NCBI GenBank assembly: GCA_937914785.1
Contig: CALGIV010000051.1
Location: forward strand, 1 to 18,279
DNA from: an uncultured Eubacteriaceae bacterium
Lineage (GTDB): Bacteria; Bacillota; Clostridia; Eubacteriales; UBA1433
Direction: 5' to 3'
DNA length: 18,279 nt
Positions 6,073 to 13,416 of the stretch are shown here, in pieces. Below the pieces are notes generated by a model. The model was not told the DNA's origin. It saw only the letters and a list, made by a program, of their open reading frames with translations, and made no database searches. Both the position numbers and the translations under genes were made by a program. The stretch's first letter is position 1; each line of letters begins with the position of its first letter.

Positions 6073-6276
6073 ATCGATACTAATAAAGCGAGGTGTGTGG
6101 ATGTCGGTCTTATAATGAGGGCAATGACAACTCTGTAAGCAATAGCATATTGCTTGATTTTGTATACTTAAAAAACGCCTTATTATAAGCCGGCAGCGCA
6201 TGCTTTTTCGATTTAAAAAGCGCAGCGGTTGTTCTGTGCTTTTTGGGCGTTCAAAACAAAATTTGAGAGGAATTAA
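6073..6276 (+). promoter_or_regulatory. Structured leader with tiny ORFs, attenuator-like
   Basis: A four-codon ORF (MSVL, 6101-6115) has a GAGG site 7 bases upstream. Its stop overlaps the start of a seven-codon ORF (MRAMTTL, 6115-6138) as TAATG. Then come a perfect hairpin AAGCAATA-GCA-TATTGCTT (6138-6156) and a segment AAAAAGCGCAG (about 6215-6225) that can pair either with upstream GCTTTTT (about 6202-6208) or with downstream CTGTGCTTTTT (about 6234-6244). Outer AACGCC and GGCGTT can enclose both. The competing pairings suggest leader-controlled expression, but no known riboswitch class is recognised. Confidence 0.4.
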
Positions 6277-6987
6277 ATGATGAGCTACAACTTTACAGAT
6301 CATTATGATAAAACTTTCTTACTTAAAAATATGATGGGGCCAAACGCGATGCGCATCGCTGAAGAATTGGATGCATCTCTTAACATCTGTCCGGATATGC
6401 GTTTGCTGGACTTGGGTTGTGGGTGCGGGTTATCGACGATTTATTACGCCGAGAATTATCCTGTCGACATCATCGCAGCCGACTTATGGATTTCGCCAAC
6501 CGACAATTACCGCCGTTTTGTCGAACGAGGCATCGATAAAAGGGTTACGCCCATCCACATCGACGCAACAGAAAGCCTGCCCTTTGCCGAGCGTTACTTC
6601 GATCTATTGATTTCAATCGATGCCTACCACTATTTCGGCTGTGATGAGATGATGTTGAAAAAACTAACCCCACACATTAAGTCCGGCGGCAAGATTGCCG
6701 TCGTCGTACCGGGATTAAAAAAAGACTTTAATGACGATATTCCCGACGAACTAAAGCCATTCTGGCAAGAGAACATGAACCTTTTTTCCTGCGATTGGTG
6801 GCAGACGCTGTGGCAAAAGGAAGCCGGCATTAAAATAGACTGCTGCCGTGAGATGGACTGTTGTGAAGCGGCGTGGGCCGACTGGCTCGCCTGCCCCAAC
6901 CCCTATGCGCAAAACGACATCAAAATGATGGCGGCAGAAGGCGGCAATTATTTTAATCTCGTGATGATTATTGCAACTGCACTATAA
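6277..6987 (+). CDS. Class I SAM-dependent methyltransferase, substrate unknown
   Basis: Cytosolic Rossmann-fold methyltransferase of 236 residues. Motif I is LLDLGCGCGLSTI (43-55); an acidic residue ends the next strand (IIAADLW, about 65-71). HIDATESLPFAERYFDLLISIDAYHYFG supplies the motif II/post-motif region, and GGKIAVVVPG the following strand. A C-terminal extension is rich in Trp and Cys (CDWWQTLWQKEAG, CCREMDCCEAAWADW), which may shape the acceptor site. GAGAGG (6265-6270) is 6 bases before the ATG; a second ATG follows directly. It is monocistronic, with its own promoter, long leader and a strong terminator. Small-molecule methylation is more likely than rRNA methylation, but the sequence does not decide. 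Confidence 0.8.
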   Translation: MMSYNFTDHYDKTFLLKNMMGPNAMRIAEELDASLNICPDMRLLDLGCGCGLSTIYYAENYPVDIIAADLWISPTDNYRRFVERGIDKRVTPIHIDATESLPFAERYFDLLISIDAYHYFGCDEMMLKKLTPHIKSGGKIAVVVPGLKKDFNDDIPDELKPFWQENMNLFSCDWWQTLWQKEAGIKIDCCREMDCCEAAWADWLACPNPYAQNDIKMMAAEGGNYFNLVMIIATAL

Positions 6988-6992
6988 AGTTA

Positions 6993-7036
6993 CATAAATG
7001 AAGAGCCTGTGACAGGCTCTTCATTTATGCTTTTTT
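6993..7036 (+). terminator. Strong terminator after the class I methyltransferase gene
   Basis: CATAAATGAAGAGCCTG (6993-7009) pairs perfectly over 17 bp with 7013-7029 around a 3-base loop and is followed by C and TTTTTT (7031-7036). Confidence 0.95.
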
Positions 7037-7213
7037 CTGCTATATACTTAAAATCAAACTGCTATTAAAACCGATCTATCCTCAAGAGACAAATATGCAA
7101 CTAATAATAATTGAACTCGATTAGGACCCAAAAGAAATACCCGGAAGAACCCGGCCATGAAAAAGCAGGGACGTCTTTTACAGCATATTGAAAGCTTAAA
7201 GGAAGCAGGACGG

Positions 7214-7244
7214 AAAATTGGCCGACACACGCACGGCCAATTTT
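7214..7244 (+). terminator. Hairpin, possible terminator
   Basis: AAAATTGGCCG (7214-7224) and CGGCCAATTTT (7234-7244) are perfect 11-bp inverted arms with a 9-base loop. The A/T flanks would serve as the T-run on either strand. What transcript it would end is unclear. Confidence 0.45.
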
Positions 7245-7351
7245 AGCTTTGCGTCGCAGCCCGGCTAAAGGCTGCGGCGTGCGAAGCGACGCACTGGTTC
7301 CGCTTAAGCAACAACATTCCCCTGCTTTTTCATCCGCCGGCGGCTTTTTGC

Positions 7352-7379
7352 CGCGCTTTTCAGCTGTTGGAAAAGCGCG
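7352..7379. repeat. 10-bp inverted repeat upstream of the FkbM gene
   Basis: CGCGCTTTTC (7352-7361) and GAAAAGCGCG (7370-7379) are perfect inverted arms with an 8-base loop. The right arm overlaps the candidate -35 of the FkbM gene, so it may be an operator or an RNA hairpin. Confidence 0.5.
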
Positions 7380-7483
7380 AAGTATTCATAGAATAAACAA
7401 GCAAGAAAAGCACAGGGTTCCATTCATTATTCCCTTCTCCTGCGAATATGTTTTTAAAAGAATTGGAAAGGAAGGAATAACTG

Positions 7484-8434
7484 ATGCCGCAAAAGACGAT
7501 TCCTTATAAAATCGATCAATTGTTTAACGGACAGATTCTGTTGATTGAACAACTGCCGGCCGAATCGCTGATAAACACGATGATCGACAGCTACAAAAAT
7601 TTATCTCTTCCCAACCGCCAGGCTTTACAGGACTATTTTTTGAAGTATCCATTTTGGGGCAGGCTCGACGAGGCAAAGAAGGACTATGAACTATTTTTCA
7701 ATCGTGCAGATGCACTGAAAAACCATTATGCAGATTTTTTGTGGTTCTACGAGCGGCTTGCCGACTACCGCAGTAAAATGATTTTGTACTTCTTTATTTT
7801 GAATTGGCGATACTTTACATTATTGACACCCGTCATCGAGCCTCTCTACAGCCACTACTTCGACTTGGATATTATGAAGGTCAGTAAAGATGAAGTGTTT
7901 GTCGACTTAGGCGCTTACCGAGGTGATACCGCGCTCTCTTTCATTCATAATTACGGCAAAGGCCACTATAAAAAAATCTATTGCTACGAAATCACACCGC
8001 AAACCATTACTTTGCTGGAAGAAACCTTAAAAGGCTACGAAAACATCGTCGTGCGTCCATACGGCGCGAGCGATGTATCCGGCGTATTTTACCTTTCGGA
8101 AAACGGTGACATCTCCGCAAACACCTTATCCGACAGTGGAGCAACAGCCGTAAAAACCGTTCTCATCGATGAAGATATCACCGAGCCCGTCAGCTTTATC
8201 AAAATGGACATCGAAGGCTTTGAACAACGCGCGCTCGCCGGATGCAGGCGCCATATCGCCGAAGAGAAGCCCAAGCTGGCCATTTCCGTCTATCACAACA
8301 ATGAAGACATCTATAAAATCGCCCGCATCATTGACGAGATCTGCCCGGGCTACACGTTCTACCTCCGCTACTACGGCACCAACTTATCGCCAAATGAAGT
8401 TGTGCTGCTGGCTGTCTATGAGGCTTCTTCCTAA
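7484..8434 (+). CDS. FkbM family methyltransferase
   Basis: Predicted SAM-dependent methyltransferase of the FkbM family, members of which O-methylate sugars, polyketides and other metabolites. The 316 residues divide into an unrecognised N-terminal region (1-130, helical, many aromatic residues) and the catalytic Rossmann domain. Motif I is VFVDLGAYRGDTALSF (138-153), the ribose-binding acidic residue is in YCYEITPQ (167-173), and VSFIKMDIEGFEQRALAG (236-253) is the FkbM signature, followed by KPKLAISVYHNNEDIYKI. GGAAGG upstream with about 8-base spacing supports the ATG at 7484. It stands alone, with a bidirectional terminator after it. The acceptor cannot be inferred; similar proteins are often linked to surface glycans, but no glycan genes are present here. 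Confidence 0.88.
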   Translation: MPQKTIPYKIDQLFNGQILLIEQLPAESLINTMIDSYKNLSLPNRQALQDYFLKYPFWGRLDEAKKDYELFFNRADALKNHYADFLWFYERLADYRSKMILYFFILNWRYFTLLTPVIEPLYSHYFDLDIMKVSKDEVFVDLGAYRGDTALSFIHNYGKGHYKKIYCYEITPQTITLLEETLKGYENIVVRPYGASDVSGVFYLSENGDISANTLSDSGATAVKTVLIDEDITEPVSFIKMDIEGFEQRALAGCRRHIAEEKPKLAISVYHNNEDIYKIARIIDEICPGYTFYLRYYGTNLSPNEVVLLAVYEASS

Positions 8435-8447
8435 ATATTTTTTACAA

Positions 8448-8503
8448 TAAAAAGCTGTTGCAGATGGACTTTTCACCCTACCGCTGCAACAGCTTCTTTT
8501 CTT
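8448..8503. terminator. Bidirectional terminator between convergent genes
   Basis: AAGCTGTTGCAG (8452-8463) pairs perfectly with CTGCAACAGCTT (8484-8495) around a 20-base loop. A T-rich stretch follows on the plus strand, and TTTTT on the minus strand (plus A-run 8448-8452). It serves both the FkbM gene and the leftward radical SAM gene. Confidence 0.85.
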
Positions 8504-8525
8504 TAGGTATCTATATAAACCTATT

Positions 8526-9605
8526 TCACTTTTTCGCTAAGTACGCAACCTGCGCCTGATGATCAAACAGGGTACACCCCCCATTATGCTCTGCTTGCAT
8601 CGCCAACTCTCGCAATTCCTCAAAAAATCCGGAGCGCAAGACTTCGACAATCGTGCTACGCTGCAAATTGTGTTTGGAATAAGGGGCAAAAGGACAGGGT
8701 TCCGCATCCCCGCGAGGATTGATATGGAAAAAGCCCCGACCGGAAGCCAGACACCCGCCCATTACAACCTCATCCCCCGGAAAAGAAAGCACGACCATAT
8801 CACTAAACTGCCTTTTCAACTTGAGGACAAACGCCAGCACAGTAGTCAGCTCCGCTTCTTTGAGCGCCAGATGCTCTGTCCCTTTTTCTACAGGGACATA
8901 CTCCACATAGAGCAGCAGCCCACATCCCCTCTCACGAACTGCTGTAGCAAAAGGTATGGCTGTCACTTCCTCTATGTTCTCCCGTGTAACGGTAACAGAG
9001 GCGCCAAATAAAATCCGGCGGCGCTTGAGTTCCGCCATCACGCGCTCAACTTGAGCATAGATTCCGGCGCCCCGACGTGCATCAGTCTCCTGCTGTCCAC
9101 CCTCTATACTGAAAATAGGAATCAGGTTCCTGTGACGATCAAACAGCGCAAGCATTTCTTCGTCCAACATCGTCCCATTCGTAAAAACCGGGAAAATCAT
9201 CTCGGAAAAGGTCGCTGCAAGCTTCAACACATCCGGACGCAAAAGGGGTTCTCCGCCGGCCAGCAGAATAAACGAGATGCCCAGCGCAACAGCCTCTGCG
9301 AAAACAGCACGCCACTGTTCCATTTCCAAATCAGCCCCTTCACTATCTCCATCTCTGCAAACATTATCGGCACGAGCATAACACCCACTACAACGCAGGT
9401 TGCACCGCGAGGCAATACTGGCAATTAAAAACGGCGGTATATGAAGGCCCTGCTCCTCCTGTTCCTTACGAAGAACAGCGCTCTTTTTCAGCGCCGGTAT
9501 TATCCCGGACAAAAACGCGCGGCCCTGTGGATTATGCATATAGAAGCGACCTGCAGTTTTGATAATTCTGCTAATGCCCTGTTCCATCAATAAATTAAGA
9601 TTCAT
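8526..9605 (-). CDS. Radical SAM protein with SPASM/Twitch-like C-terminal cysteines
   Basis: Iron-sulfur enzyme that reductively cleaves SAM to a 5'-deoxyadenosyl radical; substrate unknown. Of 359 residues, the core carries SRCNLRCSGCYAR with the CxxxCxxC ligands C68, C72 and C75, GGEP at 117-120 for SAM binding, and later barrel strands (VFTNGTML, FSIEGG). The C-terminal part has C285 in GGCLASGRGFFHINPRGD, C304 in EPCPF and C344 in NGGC, the pattern of an auxiliary cluster of the SPASM/Twitch kind, though fewer cysteines than a full SPASM domain. GAGGAAG precedes the ATG, which overlaps the TetR stop by one base (TGATG). A peptide or small-molecule substrate is possible; no precursor peptide gene was found beside it. 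Confidence 0.88.
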   Translation of the reverse strand: MNLNLLMEQGISRIIKTAGRFYMHNPQGRAFLSGIIPALKKSAVLRKEQEEQGLHIPPFLIASIASRCNLRCSGCYARADNVCRDGDSEGADLEMEQWRAVFAEAVALGISFILLAGGEPLLRPDVLKLAATFSEMIFPVFTNGTMLDEEMLALFDRHRNLIPIFSIEGGQQETDARRGAGIYAQVERVMAELKRRRILFGASVTVTRENIEEVTAIPFATAVRERGCGLLLYVEYVPVEKGTEHLALKEAELTTVLAFVLKLKRQFSDMVVLSFPGDEVVMGGCLASGRGFFHINPRGDAEPCPFAPYSKHNLQRSTIVEVLRSGFFEELRELAMQAEHNGGCTLFDHQAQVAYLAKK

Positions 9606-10240
9606 CAGACTTCCTCTTTTCTGATCTGATATACAGACATAAAATGCGCCAAATGAGCCATCAACAGCGCAACCGCTTCGTCTTCACGTTCCGGCATAGT
9701 ATCATACCGACATAACAGCAGATAAAAAGGCGCGTAAAATGCCATCGCGATCATTTTTGGGGGCCCATCGCGAAAATACCCCTGACGAATCATTTCGGCG
9801 AACAAATCAGTCTGAAACTGTATTGCATCATCAATAAACCAGCTGCAAAAAATATTGGCCGCATCGGAATTTCTATACTGCTCAACCATCAGCATCTTGC
9901 GAAATTTAGACGCCTGCGGATCTTTTAAGAAAAAAGAGAAGATGGCTTTACAGGCTTTTATAAGATAGGCTAAATCGTTGCGGCCATACTCCTTTGCTAT
10001 TTTGCTAATTTCTCCCTGAGGCAGCTTATATAGAGAAACCACCTCTTCAAATTTTTGATTCATCCGTTCAAACAACGTATCGAAAATTTCCTGTTTGCTG
10101 CGAAAATGTTTATAGAGCGAACTGTCTTTGATGCCCACTGCACCGGCTATTTCCCTGACCGATACACCCTCGTATCCCTGCACGGAAAACAAATTAAGGG
10201 CTTCTTCCAGGATTCGCTCCCGCGTGTTACGCTTTTCCAT
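9605..10240 (-). CDS. TetR family transcriptional regulator
   Basis: Repressor of 211 residues with an N-terminal helix-turn-helix: RERILEEALNLFSVQGYEGVSV, then REIAGAVGIKDSSLYKHFRSKQEIF (about residues 29-53), the canonical TetR recognition helix SSLYKHF. The remaining residues form the variable all-helical ligand domain. The ATG at 10240 (MEKRNTRERI) is preferred to an upstream ATG at 10267, because GGAG lies 5 bases before it and nothing suitable precedes 10267. It is first in a two-gene unit with the radical SAM gene, with a one-base overlap. A palindrome between its -35 and -10 boxes strongly suggests autorepression and joint control of the radical SAM enzyme. Inducer unknown. Confidence 0.92.
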   Translation of the reverse strand: MEKRNTRERILEEALNLFSVQGYEGVSVREIAGAVGIKDSSLYKHFRSKQEIFDTLFERMNQKFEEVVSLYKLPQGEISKIAKEYGRNDLAYLIKACKAIFSFFLKDPQASKFRKMLMVEQYRNSDAANIFCSWFIDDAIQFQTDLFAEMIRQGYFRDGPPKMIAMAFYAPFYLLLCRYDTMPEREDEAVALLMAHLAHFMSVYQIRKEEV

Positions 10241-10278
10241 ACTCTCTCCAATCAAATAAGCTGGCATTTACCAGTCTT

Positions 10279-10307
10279 AGTATAGCTAGCAAACGCTAGC
10301 TTGTCAA
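10279..10307 (-). promoter_or_regulatory. Promoter of the tetR-radical SAM unit
   Basis: Minus-strand TTGACA (10307-10302), 17-base spacer, TATACT (10284-10279); about 40 bases before the tetR ATG. Confidence 0.85.
10284..10301. promoter_or_regulatory. Probable TetR operator in the promoter spacer
   Basis: AGCTAGC (10284-10290), AAAC, GCTAGCT (10295-10301): perfect 7-bp inverted arms that fill the spacer between the -35 and -10 boxes. Bound repressor would block polymerase directly. Confidence 0.8.
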
Positions 10308-10400
10308 GCCCTGTTATTCGTAAAACCAAATTGCTGTAAATAATTTTAACTTCCCTTATCTGCGACAATCTCCATCTAACCCAGTTTTTTCGCAGTTTTA

Positions 10401-10430
10401 TTGCAGAAGCAGCGAAGATAATGATATAAT
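10401..10430 (+). promoter_or_regulatory. Promoter of the aldolase-mtnA-deaminase operon
   Basis: Extended -10 TGATATAAT (10422-10430) with a poor -35, TTGCAG (10401-10406), at 18 bases. Predicted start is near 10437. An inverted repeat ATATTA/TAATAT (10429-10434, 10441-10446) straddles the start site and could be an operator. Confidence 0.6.
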
Positions 10431-10459
10431 ATTACTCAAATAATATAAAGAGGTTCCTT

Positions 10460-11068
10460 ATGATAAAACCTTTGAGAAAAGAAGTTGTAAAAACAGCGGC
10501 GCTGCTTGTCGATAATGGTCTGATGCCGCCCAAGACCGGCAACATCAGCATCCACAACGGCGAAGGGCTGATCGCCATTACCCCCTCCGGCTACGATTAT
10601 ACCAAAATGAAAGCCCACGATGTCTCCGTCATCGATCTGGACGGCCAGGTATTGCGCGGCTGGCTGCCGCCTTCCTCCGAATGGCGTATGCATCTCGAAC
10701 TATACCGCCGCCTTCCCGGTGTGCGCGCCATCGTTCACACACACTCCCCCTATGCAACACATTTCGCCTGTCTGGGTAAAAAGATTCCGTTACAATACAT
10801 CGAAGAGGATCCGACGCTCTCCGTCTCAATCCCCGTATCGCCCTATGTACTGCGCGCAACAAACGAACTTGGCGCCAAAGCGGCCGAAACGCTCCAAGAG
10901 CGCCCCGGTTGTCTGCTCGAAAAACACGGCGTTCTGGCTGTCGGCGACAATATCCGCAACGCTTACGAAAATGCGCATTACATCGAAAAAGCGGCTCAGG
11001 CATTTTACACCGCAACAGGCGAGACAAATGAATTACTAAGAGGTAACGAATGCAAAACATCCGATTAA
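10460..11068 (+). CDS. Class II aldolase (FucA/DrdA/Ald2-like)
   Basis: Zinc-dependent aldolase of the class II aldolase/adducin family, 202 residues. All catalytic positions of L-fuculose-phosphate aldolase are present, shifted by one: E74 in SSEWRMH, H93 and H95 in VHTHSPYA, and H156 in EKHGVLAVGDN; the phosphate-binding TGNIS (26-30) and TPSGYDY (41-47) stretches are intact. It is the first gene of an operon with an MtnA homologue (19-base overlap) and an MTA/SAH deaminase. That context argues for cleaving 5-methylthioribulose-1-phosphate or 5-deoxyribulose-1-phosphate to DHAP plus an aldehyde, rather than fuculose degradation. The related fold of MtnB dehydratase is an alternative, but no mtnC, mtnW, mtnX or mtnD genes follow. 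AAAGAGG sits 6 bases before the ATG. Confidence 0.85.
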   Translation: MIKPLRKEVVKTAALLVDNGLMPPKTGNISIHNGEGLIAITPSGYDYTKMKAHDVSVIDLDGQVLRGWLPPSSEWRMHLELYRRLPGVRAIVHTHSPYATHFACLGKKIPLQYIEEDPTLSVSIPVSPYVLRATNELGAKAAETLQERPGCLLEKHGVLAVGDNIRNAYENAHYIEKAAQAFYTATGETNELLRGNECKTSD

Positions 11069-12105
11069 GCAAAGATCATTGCAGCGTCATCATCCTGGAT
11101 CAGACCCGTCTGCCGAATGAAGAAACCTACTGCACACTGCGCACGCGGCGCGAGCTCTTCGACGCGATTTATACGCTTCAGGTACGCGGCGCCCCTGCGA
11201 TCGGTATCTTTGCCGCCTTTGCGCTCTACATACTGGCAAGCGATATCAAAACCGATAATTACGCCGCGTTCGATCAGGCGTTTGATGAGGCTGTAGCATA
11301 CTTAAAAACGGCGCGCCCGACAGCCGTAAATTTGTTCTGGGCGGCCAAGCGTATGCGTAATATCGTTAAATCCAATGCCGGCGTATCCGTTATTGAAATA
11401 GTTGACCTGTTAAAAAAAGAGGCCCTGCGCATCCAGCAGGAAGACATCGCGATGTGCCGTGCAATTGCCGAGCACGGACTGAGGCTGCTCAAAGACGGCA
11501 GCCGTATTTTAACACATTGCAACGCAGGCCCATTGGCCACCTCGCGCTACGGCACGGCGCTCGGCCCGATCTTACTCGGCAAAGAACGCGGCCTGCACTT
11601 TAAAGTCTACGCAGATGAGACGCGCCCGCTGTTGCAGGGCGCACGTATTACGACCTATGAACTCTCGTGCGCCGGCATCGACGTCACACTCATCTGCGAC
11701 AATATGGCCGCTGCAGTGATGCAGCGCGGGCTCGTCGACGCCGTTTTTGTCGGCTGCGACCGCGTCGCGGCCAACGGCGATGTTGCCAACAAAATCGGCA
11801 CAAGCGGCCTGGCGGTACTCGCAAGTCACTATAAAATCCCTTTTTATGTCCTCGGCCCGTCGTCGACGATCGACATATCTTGTCCAAACGGCGATCATAT
11901 CGATATTGAAGAGCGCGACGGCGCAGAAATTTGCGAACAGTATTTTACTCAACGTATGGCGCCCGAAGGTGTGCGATGCTACAATCCCGCTTTCGACGTG
12001 ACAGACAATGCACTGATAACGGGCATCGTAACCGAACACGGCATTTTAACAGCACCTTACACAGAACAGATTCAGGCACTGTTTCACCGACAGGAGGCAC
12101 ACTGA
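11050..12105 (+). CDS. mtnA: S-methyl-5-thioribose-1-phosphate isomerase (MtnA family)
   Basis: Aldose-ketose isomerase that converts 5-methylthioribose-1-phosphate, or 5-deoxyribose-1-phosphate in DrdI-type relatives, to the ribulose form. The 351 residues match the family. Seen are LDQTRLP near the start, QVRGAPAIGI (44-53), THCNAGPLAT with catalytic C157, DETRPLLQGARITTYEL (189-205), and VGCDRVAANGDVANKIGT with catalytic D237. The ATG at 11050 has AAGAGG 6 bases upstream and lies 19 bases inside the aldolase gene. Its stop overlaps the deaminase ATG by one base (TGATG). The eIF2B-like fold includes distant relatives, but the active-site motifs are those of MtnA. Whether methylthio- or deoxy-sugar is the main substrate cannot be told. 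Confidence 0.92.
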   Translation: MQNIRLSKDHCSVIILDQTRLPNEETYCTLRTRRELFDAIYTLQVRGAPAIGIFAAFALYILASDIKTDNYAAFDQAFDEAVAYLKTARPTAVNLFWAAKRMRNIVKSNAGVSVIEIVDLLKKEALRIQQEDIAMCRAIAEHGLRLLKDGSRILTHCNAGPLATSRYGTALGPILLGKERGLHFKVYADETRPLLQGARITTYELSCAGIDVTLICDNMAAAVMQRGLVDAVFVGCDRVAANGDVANKIGTSGLAVLASHYKIPFYVLGPSSTIDISCPNGDHIDIEERDGAEICEQYFTQRMAPEGVRCYNPAFDVTDNALITGIVTEHGILTAPYTEQIQALFHRQEAH

Positions 12106-13376
12106 TGAACATCCGATTTTATAACGCCCGTATTTTATCGATGAACGGCGATTTTACGATCACGACGGGTGAAGTCATCGTTTGCGGCGACCGCATCCAC
12201 TACGTCGGCGCGCCGGCAGCGCATAACCTCATCTTTGACCGTGAAATCGACTGTGAGAAAAACTTGCTTATGCCGGGATTTAAAAACGCGCATACACATT
12301 CGGCGATGACCTTTCTGCGCTCATACGCCGACGATTTGCCACTATCAAGCTGGCTGAACGATAAAGTCTTCCCGCTGGAAGCCAAACTTACGGCGGAACA
12401 CATCTACCATTTGAGCGTGCTGGCCATTATGGAATACTTAACGAGCGGCATTACGAGCAACTTCGACATGTATTTTACGCCCGAGACGATTGCACAGGCC
12501 GCGCTGGATACCGGCTTTCGCACCGTGATGACCGGCGCGCTGAACAACTTTACCCATTCCCTGCAGGAGCTTGAAGACTGGCACGACCGCTTCAACAATG
12601 GCGATGAACGCATCAGCTTTATACTCGGCTTCCACGCCGAGTATACAAACAGCCTTGAAAATCTTGAAGGCCTGGCAGCGCTCGCCCATAAGCTGCGCGC
12701 TCCGGTCTTTACGCATTGTTCGGAGACCGCCGAAGAAGTATCGGGCTGCATCGAGCGCCACGGCATTACGCCGCCTGCGCTGTTCGACCGCCTCGACCTG
12801 TTCCGTTACGGCGGCGGCGCTTATCATTGCGTGCATATAACGGAAGAAGATCTGGACATCTTTGCTGCTTCCAATCTCTCAATCGTCACCAATCCTGCGA
12901 GCAACCTCAAGCTGGCCAGCGGGATTGCACCCATTCAACGTATGCTCGACAAAGGCATCAACGTCGCTATCGGCACCGACGGCCCTGCCAGCAACAACTG
13001 CCTCGACTTCTTTCGCGAGATGTTCTTAGTCACCGGACTTGCCAAAGCCCGGGAAGAAGACGCCGCTGCCGTCGACGCGTTTGCCGTGCTGGAGATGGCC
13101 GTACGCGGCGGCGCCATCGCGATGGGGCTTTCCGACTGCGACTGCCTGGCGCCGGGCAAGCTCGCCGATATCATTTTAATCGACCTCAAACAACCGAACA
13201 TGCAGCCGCTGAATAACATCGCCAAAAACATCGTCTACAGCGGCAGTAAACAAAACGTCACGCTCACGATGGTAAACGGCAGAATTTTGTACGAAAACGG
13301 CCATTTTCACATCGGCATTGCACCTGAACAAGTCTACGCGAAAGTAAATGAAATTACACAAATGCTGACCAGATAA
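12105..13376 (+). CDS. mtaD: 5-methylthioadenosine/S-adenosylhomocysteine deaminase (MtaD/DadD-like)
   Basis: Metal-dependent amidohydrolase that deaminates MTA, SAH or 5'-deoxyadenosine to the inosine analogues. The 423 residues match the family. Metal-site motifs are H63-x-H65 in NAHTHSAM, H204 in THCSETAEEV, the histidine pair in YHCVHI (H241, H244), and D292 in GTDGPASNN; the C-terminal LAPGKLADIILID stretch is the amidohydrolase beta-sandwich return. An in-frame reading extends upstream to 11931, but the ATG at 12105, with GGAGG at 12093-12097 and the TGATG junction with mtnA, is the natural start. In this operon it would feed a phosphorylase not encoded here, giving the sugar-1-phosphate that MtnA uses. 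ATZ/TRZ-type deaminases are an alternative, made less likely by the neighbours. Confidence 0.9.
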   Translation: MNIRFYNARILSMNGDFTITTGEVIVCGDRIHYVGAPAAHNLIFDREIDCEKNLLMPGFKNAHTHSAMTFLRSYADDLPLSSWLNDKVFPLEAKLTAEHIYHLSVLAIMEYLTSGITSNFDMYFTPETIAQAALDTGFRTVMTGALNNFTHSLQELEDWHDRFNNGDERISFILGFHAEYTNSLENLEGLAALAHKLRAPVFTHCSETAEEVSGCIERHGITPPALFDRLDLFRYGGGAYHCVHITEEDLDIFAASNLSIVTNPASNLKLASGIAPIQRMLDKGINVAIGTDGPASNNCLDFFREMFLVTGLAKAREEDAAAVDAFAVLEMAVRGGAIAMGLSDCDCLAPGKLADIILIDLKQPNMQPLNNIAKNIVYSGSKQNVTLTMVNGRILYENGHFHIGIAPEQVYAKVNEITQMLTR

Positions 13377-13416
13377 AACACGCCATTTAGAGCATATGAC
13401 CAAAATATTGCAAAAA

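Larger units (their letters stand above)
7037..7483. other. Hairpin-rich intergenic region before the FkbM gene
   Basis: No convincing gene. A 29-codon plus-strand ORF (7157-7246, beginning MKKQGRLLQHIESLKEAGRK) lacks a ribosome site. Several GC-rich stems follow one another: 7214-7244, the CGTCGCAGCC/GGCTGCGGCG stem around 7250-7280, the CCGCCGGCGG palindrome at 7334-7343, and 7352-7379. A weak promoter for the FkbM gene may be TTGGAA (7367-7372) with TAGAAT (7389-7394). Confidence 0.5.

Noticed and set aside
6073..6276. SAM or SAH riboswitch before the methyltransferase gene
   Set aside because: Competing stems are seen, but none of the conserved core sequences of known SAM/SAH classes could be recognised by eye.
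7249..7509. 86-codon plus-strand frame running into the FkbM gene
   Set aside because: TTG start without ribosome site, overlaps hairpin-forming DNA and the true FkbM start, no recognisable motif.
11572..12039. Minus-strand open frame of 155 codons within mtnA
   Set aside because: Antisense to catalytic-motif-bearing mtnA; no promoter or ribosome site seen.
11931..12104. N-terminal extension of the deaminase
   Set aside because: Lies inside mtnA; the ATG at 12105 with GGAGG and a TGATG junction explains the start fully.
12716..13216. Arginine-rich plus-strand frame inside the deaminase gene
   Set aside because: Out-of-frame shadow of a GC-rich coding region; extreme Arg/Pro content is not protein-like.
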